From JBMYTN01 sp049604415 (GTDB lineage: Bacteria; Pseudomonadota; Alphaproteobacteria; Rhodospirillales; Rhodospirillaceae), in NCBI GenBank assembly GCA_049604415.1, contig JBMYTN010000026.1, positions 1 to 59,619 of the forward strand: DNA of 59,619 nt, given 5' to 3'. Of this stretch, positions 54,059 through 59,619 are shown one piece after another (the stretch's first letter is position 1; each line of letters starts with the position of its first letter). Both the position numbers and the translations under genes were made by a program. Under the pieces are notes generated by a model. The model did no database searches. It was not told the origin of the DNA and saw only the letters and a program-made list of their open reading frames with translations.

Positions 54059-55212
54059 GATCCGTTGGTCTTGTTCGGGCGCACCAGCAAGGCTCGGAAC
54101 ACAATCGGGGCGATGAGGATCACCAAGGTGATCCGGACCAAATGGTGGGCCGAGACAAAGGCGGGATCCAACCCCGCTGACAGGGCGATCAGCCCCATCT
54201 CCATCAAGCCGCCAGGGGAGAAGGCCAGCAGGATCTCTTCCGATGGCAGGAGAAGCAGCTCGCCTAGGATCAGGGCGATGGGCACCGCCAGGACAATCAT
54301 AAACAGACCGGACAGGGCTGCGATCAGCATTTCACGGGCCAATTTGCGCAAGGAAACCCCGGCAAAGCGGCTGCTAATGGCGCAGCCAAGCACGATTTGG
54401 CAGGCCCAAACCAGGTGGGTTGGTGGCGCGGCTTCGGTCCAACCGGCCAGATGCACGGCCGCACTGGCCAGCATCGGCCCCAGGATGGCCCCGGCGGGCA
54501 GGCGGATCAAGGTGGCCAGCCAATAGCCACCAATGGCGCACAGGCTGAGCAGCCCGGCGTCATACAGACCCAAGGATCCCCATGAGGTGAACCCCTGGCC
54601 AATGCCGGAGGCGGCGCTGTCCGCAGCATTGGCGGTTTCTGCGCTGGGATCGCCATAGGCAAGGCGGAACCAAATCGGCACCACGAAGACGGCCACAGCG
54701 ATGCGAGTGGCGTGCATAAGGGAGACCACCCGCTCATCAGCACCATATTGACTGGCCAGTTGAATCAGATCGTTGACGCCCCCCGGCGCGGACGACAGGA
54801 AGGCGGTTTTTGGATCATAGTGGCAATAGCGGGTCAGGATGTGGAACATGATCGCGGTGACCACCCCGGCATAGAGGGCCATGCTGAGCGCTGACCACAC
54901 CCACCGGGTCAGACCGTCGAGGATATCCGGCGAAAACGCGCTGCCGAGCATCACCCCGAGCACCGGCACCAAAACCAAGCGCAGTTTGATCGGCCGTTCC
55001 ACCGCGACACCGGATAGGGCCGCAATCATCACAGCCGCCAGGGAGCCCATCATCCAGGCCAAGGGCATGTTCAACAGATGGAAGATCCAACCCCCAACGG
55101 CACCCAGGCACAAGGTCAGGATCAGCCCCGGCGTTGGCAGCGGCAAGCGCGGCTTAGGCGGTGGCGTTTGATCGCTGGCTGATGACGAGGGATTGGGGGC
55201 TGGGTCGGGCAC
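54055..55212 (-). CDS. AbrB-family membrane protein (AmoA-regulator-like)
   Basis: A 385-aa integral membrane protein of the PF05145 AbrB family (unrelated to the Bacillus DNA-binding AbrB). Two homologous halves each have about five spans, with the GAVGGWIFHLLNMPLAWMMG segment (about 38-57) repeated in form as RLPAGAILGPMLASAAVHLA in the second half. SSAPGGVNDLIQLA and FSPGGLMEMGLIAL are the paired conserved loops. Function is unproven; transport of small carboxylates has been proposed for relatives. The N-terminal 25 residues are Pro/Ser-rich. Confidence 0.88.
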   Translation of the reverse strand: MPDPAPNPSSSASDQTPPPKPRLPLPTPGLILTLCLGAVGGWIFHLLNMPLAWMMGSLAAVMIAALSGVAVERPIKLRLVLVPVLGVMLGSAFSPDILDGLTRWVWSALSMALYAGVVTAIMFHILTRYCHYDPKTAFLSSAPGGVNDLIQLASQYGADERVVSLMHATRIAVAVFVVPIWFRLAYGDPSAETANAADSAASGIGQGFTSWGSLGLYDAGLLSLCAIGGYWLATLIRLPAGAILGPMLASAAVHLAGWTEAAPPTHLVWACQIVLGCAISSRFAGVSLRKLAREMLIAALSGLFMIVLAVPIALILGELLLLPSEEILLAFSPGGLMEMGLIALSAGLDPAFVSAHHLVRITLVILIAPIVFRALLVRPNKTNGS

Positions 55213-55333
55213 GAACCAAAATCCAAAGGAACCGAAGGGCCGCAGACTATCGGTGTTTTCGATCTTCTGAGCAATGTCGGCTTTTCGAATGGGTCCACCC
55301 GCCCCACATGCCAGGGATCATTCTTCTCACTGG

Positions 55334-56866
55334 ATGAAACAGCTGCCAATGCTGACCAGCATCACCGCATTTTCCGGCATGGTTCATGCCCCGCATCCCT
55401 TTGCGGCCCAAGCCGGTCTGGCGGTTTTGCGCGCCGGAGGCAATGCGGTCGAAGCCGCTGTGGCGGTGGGAGCGGCGCTAAGTGTTGCCTGCCCCAATCT
55501 GTCTTCCCTGGGTGGGGATGGGGTCTGGTTGGTCTCTGAGCCGGGGCAGTATCCGCTTTGTATCATGGCCATTGGACCCGCAGCACAGGGGGTCAATGGG
55601 GGCTCGGGGGAGGTTGCAGATCTCCCGCGACAACCGGGCGATGGCGGGCCTGCGGCTCTGACCGTTGCCGGACTGGTTGGGGGCTGGGCCAAGGCCTTAT
55701 CTCTGGCTGAGCGCTGGGGGCGTCCTTTGCCGCTGTCTGATCTCTTTGCCGAGGCAATGCGATTGGCCAAAGACGGCGTGCCTGTGAGCCCCTCTTTGGC
55801 AGGAGACATTGCCCGGGACTGGGACAGGCTGAACAAGGACCCTGGCGCCGCCGGTTTGTTTGGCGCTGGGGGAGAAAAGACAGCGGTTCCTGTGAGGGAA
55901 GGGGCCCGGCTCAAACAAGCGGCCTTGGCCCGGACCTTTGATTGGCTTTCCAAGGCTGGCTTGGATGACTTTTATCGCGGAGATTTGGCCCGCAGTCTGG
56001 TGGCGTCCCTGGAGCGCAGTGGCAGCATCTTGGGTCTTGAGGATCTGGAGCGCTGGCATCCGACCATGGGTCCCGCATTATCCATTCAGACCCATCGCGG
56101 GGTATTGGCGGTGGCGCCACCCCCAACCCGAAGCCTCGCCGGTCTCATGACCTTGGGTATTTGGGATCAGGCCTGGTCGTATCGGCAAAGGGAGGCTGCG
56201 CGGGCCGTGGCTGACCCCCATACACTCCTGGCCCAAGCGTCCAATCGCGCAGATCAGACCTGCATGGCAGCCCTTGGCGACCCTGCTGCTATGTCAACTT
56301 CACCCGAGCATATCCTGGCGGTGGCACGCCTGAAGGAAGAAGCCGAAACATTGCGCACCAATTCGATGGAAGCCCCTGCCTCAGACCGTGGCGACCTGGA
56401 TCGCTCGGTTTGGTTTGGCGTGGCGGATCGCACCGGTCGGATGGTTACTGTTCAACAAGGACTAAACAGAGCCTTTGGCTGCGCTTTGGTTCTGTCCGGG
56501 ACTGGCGTCCTCTGGCAGAACCGTAGGGATGGATTTACGTCGAAGGACGGGGCCAATCCTTTGCTGCCGGGTCGTATGCCGCGCAGCGGGCTCTGCCCAG
56601 GATTTTGGCATGGGGCCGACGATTATCGCATGGTGCTGGGCGTAACGGGCAATCGATCCGAGGCTATGGCGCGCATTCTGACAGAATTGTTCTGGTTCGC
56701 CGAGGATCCCCACAGTGCCTTGTCCACCGGCAGTGTGTTTGGCGCGCCCTCGATGGAGCCTGAAAGGGCAGACAATTTGACAGGGCTGTTGATGGTCGAT
56801 CCGGCCACAAACCTTCTTCGCGGCGGGTTAGATCCGCGCTCTGATGCTGCCTGTGTTGGTTATTGA
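55334..56866 (+). CDS. Divergent gamma-glutamyltransferase homologue with Ser in place of the catalytic Thr
   Basis: A 510-aa protein of the gamma-glutamyltransferase fold. The large-subunit region is recognisable (FAAQAGLAVLRAGGNAVEAA near 23, then LSSLGGDGVWLV). At the autoprocessing site, where the other homologue in this window has TTHLSVID, this one aligns as SVWFGVAD preceded by DLDR, so the nucleophile would be Ser and the next Thr is Val. NRRDGFTSKDGANPLLPG corresponds to the NNEMDDF region. Whether it self-cleaves is unknown; Ser nucleophiles do occur among Ntn hydrolases. The ATG at 55334 is favoured but 55349 is possible. It is divergent from the AbrB gene. Confidence 0.75.
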   Translation: MKQLPMLTSITAFSGMVHAPHPFAAQAGLAVLRAGGNAVEAAVAVGAALSVACPNLSSLGGDGVWLVSEPGQYPLCIMAIGPAAQGVNGGSGEVADLPRQPGDGGPAALTVAGLVGGWAKALSLAERWGRPLPLSDLFAEAMRLAKDGVPVSPSLAGDIARDWDRLNKDPGAAGLFGAGGEKTAVPVREGARLKQAALARTFDWLSKAGLDDFYRGDLARSLVASLERSGSILGLEDLERWHPTMGPALSIQTHRGVLAVAPPPTRSLAGLMTLGIWDQAWSYRQREAARAVADPHTLLAQASNRADQTCMAALGDPAAMSTSPEHILAVARLKEEAETLRTNSMEAPASDRGDLDRSVWFGVADRTGRMVTVQQGLNRAFGCALVLSGTGVLWQNRRDGFTSKDGANPLLPGRMPRSGLCPGFWHGADDYRMVLGVTGNRSEAMARILTELFWFAEDPHSALSTGSVFGAPSMEPERADNLTGLLMVDPATNLLRGGLDPRSDAACVGY

Positions 56867-56881
56867 CCGGAAACGGACCGC

Positions 56882-57391
56882 TTAGGTTATGCGCGCCGCA
56901 ATGGCTGCTTCTTCATGCTCTCGGGTAATGATCCGAACATCCGCCCAAGGTGGCTGCTGCAGCTCATGGCTCAAATAGGCGCTGACCACCAGCTTGTTCA
57001 TATCTTCCGACCCGAGGAACGGCTTGGCCGCGCCCATCACCACATGGCGGGGAACCCCCGTCAATTGGGCGAATTCGCTTGGGGAAAGCTCATCAATGGG
57101 CAGCGGCCAACGGGAAAAGAGACGGCGGTTCACTTGCTTTTCGATCAGCAAGCGATGGGCCCGAAGGCTGGTTTCGCGCAAAATGCTGGATTGGGGACCC
57201 CGCAAATCACGCTCCGTGCCTTCCAACAACATCACCACATGGCGGGCACTCAGCAGCATGAAACCCGTTATGCCCATATCCGAGGCCCGCTTCAGGACCA
57301 GAGATCGGATCTCTTCCATTAGGTGGAGTGGATCGTCAACATCCGGGGCGATGCGACTGACGATGCCGAGATGGCGGAATTCGTAGGACAT
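56882..57391 (-). CDS. BLUF-domain-like protein lacking flavin-photochemistry residues
   Basis: A 169-aa protein whose first 100 residues follow the BLUF photoreceptor fold: HLGIVSRIAP (strand 1), a helix ending MGITGFMLLSARHVVMLLEG (about 39-58), then RLFSRWPLPI near 90. In working BLUF domains strand 1 has Tyr, the helix Asn, and the strand before LEG has Gln. Here these positions read Ile, Arg/Ala and Met, so light-driven flavin chemistry is not expected. The C-terminal 70 residues are helical and unrecognised. It may be a ligand-free protein-interaction module. It starts a transcript with an upstream GACAGT dyad. Confidence 0.65.
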   Translation of the reverse strand: MSYEFRHLGIVSRIAPDVDDPLHLMEEIRSLVLKRASDMGITGFMLLSARHVVMLLEGTERDLRGPQSSILRETSLRAHRLLIEKQVNRRLFSRWPLPIDELSPSEFAQLTGVPRHVVMGAAKPFLGSEDMNKLVVSAYLSHELQQPPWADVRIITREHEEAAIAARIT

Positions 57392-57534
57392 GACTGGTGC
57401 GCCGCTTCATGGTCTATAGCCTGGCACCGGCCCACAAAACGTGAGGGGAAGGGGTCGGGTGAGGCTTTGGCAGGACCGCATCTGGAGGAGTTCGGGGGGC
57501 GGCTCGCGGAGACGTCCTGCCATCTGTCTATATC

Positions 57535-57551
57535 GACAGTTATAGACTGTC
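57535..57551. promoter_or_regulatory. GACAGT-N5-ACTGTC dyad upstream of the BLUF-like gene
   Basis: A perfect six-base inverted repeat about 145 bases upstream of the start, inside an AT-rich island (57530-57660). On the minus strand it overlaps ATGACA and TATAGA elements separated by 15 bases, a possible but tightly spaced promoter. Confidence 0.4.
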
Positions 57552-57655
57552 ATATTTTTGGTTGTTTATCTAGTAAAACTATGACGTCTAAAAGGCGATT
57601 TTGTGACAATAGCCCGGAATGTCGACCTTGGTTGAGGTTTATGGTCGACTATGGT

Positions 57656-58798
57656 TTAGGATTGTGGCCCGGAACGGAAGAATTCAATGCGATCGTTCGT
57701 GTCCGGGTGGGTGGAGAGCCAGGTTAGAAATTCGGAGTCCTGATCCGGGTCTGCGATGGCTTCAAAAAACAGAGCAACCCCCTCTGGGCTCATCCCCAAT
57801 TGCGCCAAGGCGTTCCAAGCCCCCAAATCTGCTTCGCGCTCAAATTCTCTGGAATAGCTGAGCTCCAGGACGCCAGTCCCGATGGCTAGGATGTCTTCAC
57901 CGCCATCCATACCGCCCGCGACTAGGTAAATCACCACGGCGAGGCCCGCAGACCGCAACACGCTTTTGGGCAAATGGCGCTCGGTCACATGGGTGATTTC
58001 ATGGGCCATGATCCCGGCAATCGCTTCGTTTGCGATCTGGGTTTGGTCCTGATTTGCCGGGGCGGGCAGTTCGTCAATCAGCGCGATGATCTGATCGGTG
58101 AAAATAATGGTCCCATCCGCAAGGGCCAGGGCATTGGCTCCAACGACGCCGCCATCGCGGAACAGCAGGGTAAAGTCACGCTGATCTTCGCCCATGGCGT
58201 ATACAACCTGGCCAAACAGAGTTTCCAGCTCCCTTTGGCGGGCTGTTGGCAGGGTGCTCGGTGAAAACAGGGCTTGGTCCAGCGCGGTCAGCGAACCGCT
58301 GCCCATCTGATCCACCAGGGCTTGGGGCATGGCGACGGCCAGCCCATCTGCAGCGGTTGGCAGCGCGACACGCAGCATGACCACCATGGCAATTAAACAG
58401 ACGACGCCTAAGGCAATAATGCGCTTAGGCGCGCCTTCCAACCGACTTAAGACGCTGCTTTGTCGCCCGCCAGGGACATATGTCAGCAAGCGATCAAGCT
58501 TGTCGTCTTCTCGGGTGGTGACCTGAGACCCATTCGGAAACACGATGCGGCGCTCCACACCGGCCAATCGGGAAGAGATGTCCAACTGGTCTTGGAACAC
58601 GATCAGCGGCCATTGCACAGAGGGGGAAGAGGCTGGCGCGGGCTTATTGGGATCGGGGCGGATCTGCCAGACGGCCGGAGAGAGAAAAGAAATAACAATG
58701 GGGATCGCGGCGGATGACTGGGGCGGGTGGTAAAATCCTGACACCAAAGCAGGGCCTGGATCGGCGGGTTGAGACCTGGGGCTTGCGATCGGTTTCAT
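57656..58798 (-). CDS. M48-family zinc metallopeptidase
   Basis: A 380-aa membrane-linked peptidase. After a Pro-rich start, residues about 60-125 form a small N-terminal domain, one membrane segment follows (RIIALGVVCLIAMVVMLRVA, about 127-146), and the peptidase domain has the zinc helix HEITHVTERHLPK (about 266) and the third ligand region EFEREADLGAW (about 318). The C-terminus STHPDTNDRIEFF is the family closing motif. It lies five bases downstream of the DUF898 gene, a common pairing in proteobacteria (YjgN with an M48 peptidase), so the peptidase may process membrane proteins together with it. Confidence 0.88.
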   Translation of the reverse strand: MKPIASPRSQPADPGPALVSGFYHPPQSSAAIPIVISFLSPAVWQIRPDPNKPAPASSPSVQWPLIVFQDQLDISSRLAGVERRIVFPNGSQVTTREDDKLDRLLTYVPGGRQSSVLSRLEGAPKRIIALGVVCLIAMVVMLRVALPTAADGLAVAMPQALVDQMGSGSLTALDQALFSPSTLPTARQRELETLFGQVVYAMGEDQRDFTLLFRDGGVVGANALALADGTIIFTDQIIALIDELPAPANQDQTQIANEAIAGIMAHEITHVTERHLPKSVLRSAGLAVVIYLVAGGMDGGEDILAIGTGVLELSYSREFEREADLGAWNALAQLGMSPEGVALFFEAIADPDQDSEFLTWLSTHPDTNDRIEFFRSGPQS

Positions 58799-58803
58799 TG
58801 CGG

Positions 58804-59592
58804 TTAAAGTCCCATGCCGCCGACTTCGAGATCGACGAACTCGGCCGCCGTGACATTGCCTTGATTGGCCGCCTGTTCGCCAACAATGTCCTCCAGATCG
58901 CCATTGATCAGGACCGTGATGTTTTCGGCCAAGTAGCGGTAGTAGCGAACCTCACACCAAGGCCGGGCTAAGGTCAGGGTGCAGATGATCAGAACAATAT
59001 TGGAAAATTCAATCCACATCAGGCGACCAGGATGCACAGTACTCAAAAAAGCATGTCCGCCATCCATAGTCATGTGCGAGAAAATGAGATTCCGTTCCAA
59101 GGCAAACAGTGCCTGTTTTACGATCCAAGCAAAACTCGAGAAAATGATTACGGATATTACGAATATTGGAAAAGTATAAGTCATTCTTGGGAATATATCA
59201 TTTTTATTAGGGTCATCGAGTAAATGTCTCAATAATTCTAGAGTGAGTATCAGTAGTACGGCAATAAAAGCTGAGAAGATCACGATTCCGATAAATTTTA
59301 TGAAAGCCCAGTAGAACTCTTTGAGAGTTGGGTTTGACAGGAAGGCAGCGGAGCCAAATTTATGGTGGTTGACCACCCAATTTGCATAAGCTTTGGCAAA
59401 AAAAGGATAGCAAAGACCAAAGCTGAGGAACGTGATCAGTCCATAAAGTAGCATAACAACATAGGCCTGCTTAACGCTACTATCATAATTGAAGCGCACA
59501 CTTCTAAAGCTGGTCATTCGGGCATTAAAGGCCATGCTCTTGAGCATTAGATAGGGCACGACGGCTGTACAAAGACGGTATTCACCTGACAC
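58804..59592 (-). CDS. DUF898/YjgN-like membrane protein, N-terminally short
   Basis: A membrane protein of up to 262 aa matching the middle and C-terminal part of DUF898/YjgN: FNARMTSFRSVRFNYDSS (about 22-39), LSFGLCYPFFAKAYANWVV, KFGSAAFLSNP, and LARPWCEVRYYRYLAENI near 220. Full members have about 80-100 further N-terminal residues with a first membrane pair; here an in-frame TAA at 59602 precedes a GTG start at 59590. Either the gene is truncated, frameshifted just at the window edge, or it starts shorter. The segment 59050-59520 is clearly AT-richer than the rest, a hint of foreign origin. The M48 gene follows directly. Confidence 0.7.
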   Translation of the reverse strand: MSGEYRLCTAVVPYLMLKSMAFNARMTSFRSVRFNYDSSVKQAYVVMLLYGLITFLSFGLCYPFFAKAYANWVVNHHKFGSAAFLSNPTLKEFYWAFIKFIGIVIFSAFIAVLLILTLELLRHLLDDPNKNDIFPRMTYTFPIFVISVIIFSSFAWIVKQALFALERNLIFSHMTMDGGHAFLSTVHPGRLMWIEFSNIVLIICTLTLARPWCEVRYYRYLAENITVLINGDLEDIVGEQAANQGNVTAAEFVDLEVGGMGL

Positions 59593-59619
59593 TGCCTCCC
59601 TTTAAGTGCGATCAAGCTG

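Overview
The window reads as a stretch of chromosome from an alphaproteobacterium, most likely of the Rhodospirillales. The signs are GC-rich coding DNA, a GapR/DUF2312 nucleoid protein, a Usg-like protein, a hisZ-purA pair and a preference for four-base stop/start overlaps (ATGA). Genes are dense on both strands. No rRNA, tRNA, insertion sequence, phage or CRISPR array was seen.

Layout. 0.1-8.1 kb is metabolic: glycolate oxidase subunit GlcF, an AraC regulator divergent from a PLP dehydratase, pyruvate kinase with an EamA exporter, and an N-formylglutamate amidohydrolase paired with a YbdK-type carboxylate-amine ligase. 8.1-11.8 kb holds a methyltransferase behind a VapC/Phd toxin-antitoxin pair, then a gamma-glutamyltransferase coupled to a GNAT enzyme. 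11.9-17.3 kb holds gapR, a PhnF-like GntR regulator, two tandem palindromic repeat units, an unrecognised 317-aa protein, and a LysR regulator followed by a BCCT transporter. 17.4-24.6 kb holds a RidA/DUF482/DUF924 operon and two different 3-phosphoglycerate dehydrogenase genes. Between these two lie a nucleotidyltransferase of the CD-NTase/OAS type with altered catalytic acids and a 48-residue gene whose promoter has a perfect dyad in its spacer.

24.6-34.6 kb carries a methyltransferase, hisZ, purA, a membrane diguanylate cyclase and a compact four-gene operon (B12-type radical SAM, RmlD-like SDR, cupin, CgeB-like glycosyltransferase) that looks like a sugar or surface-glycan module, then an S49 peptidase. 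34.8-39.2 kb has an exported phytase/esterase-like protein, a 742-aa protein with a degenerate receiver domain, and Usg. 39.4-48.7 kb has a large RTX matrixin-type metalloprotease preceded by a membrane-bound LytTR regulator, and a divergent RND efflux pair. 49.0-54.1 kb is one 1678-aa histidine-kinase-like protein with a very long Pro/Ala-rich N-terminus and no phospho-accepting His. 54.1-59.6 kb has an AbrB-family membrane protein, a gamma-glutamyltransferase homologue with Ser at the expected nucleophile site, a BLUF-like protein without the flavin-photochemistry residues, and an M48 peptidase with a DUF898 membrane protein that looks N-terminally short.

A recurring theme is signalling folds whose catalytic residues look lost: the nucleotidyltransferase, the receiver domain, the histidine kinase and the BLUF protein. 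The best candidates for something undescribed are the nucleotidyltransferase/48-aa gene locus and the radical SAM sugar operon. All family calls were made by reading motifs; no database search or structure prediction was run.
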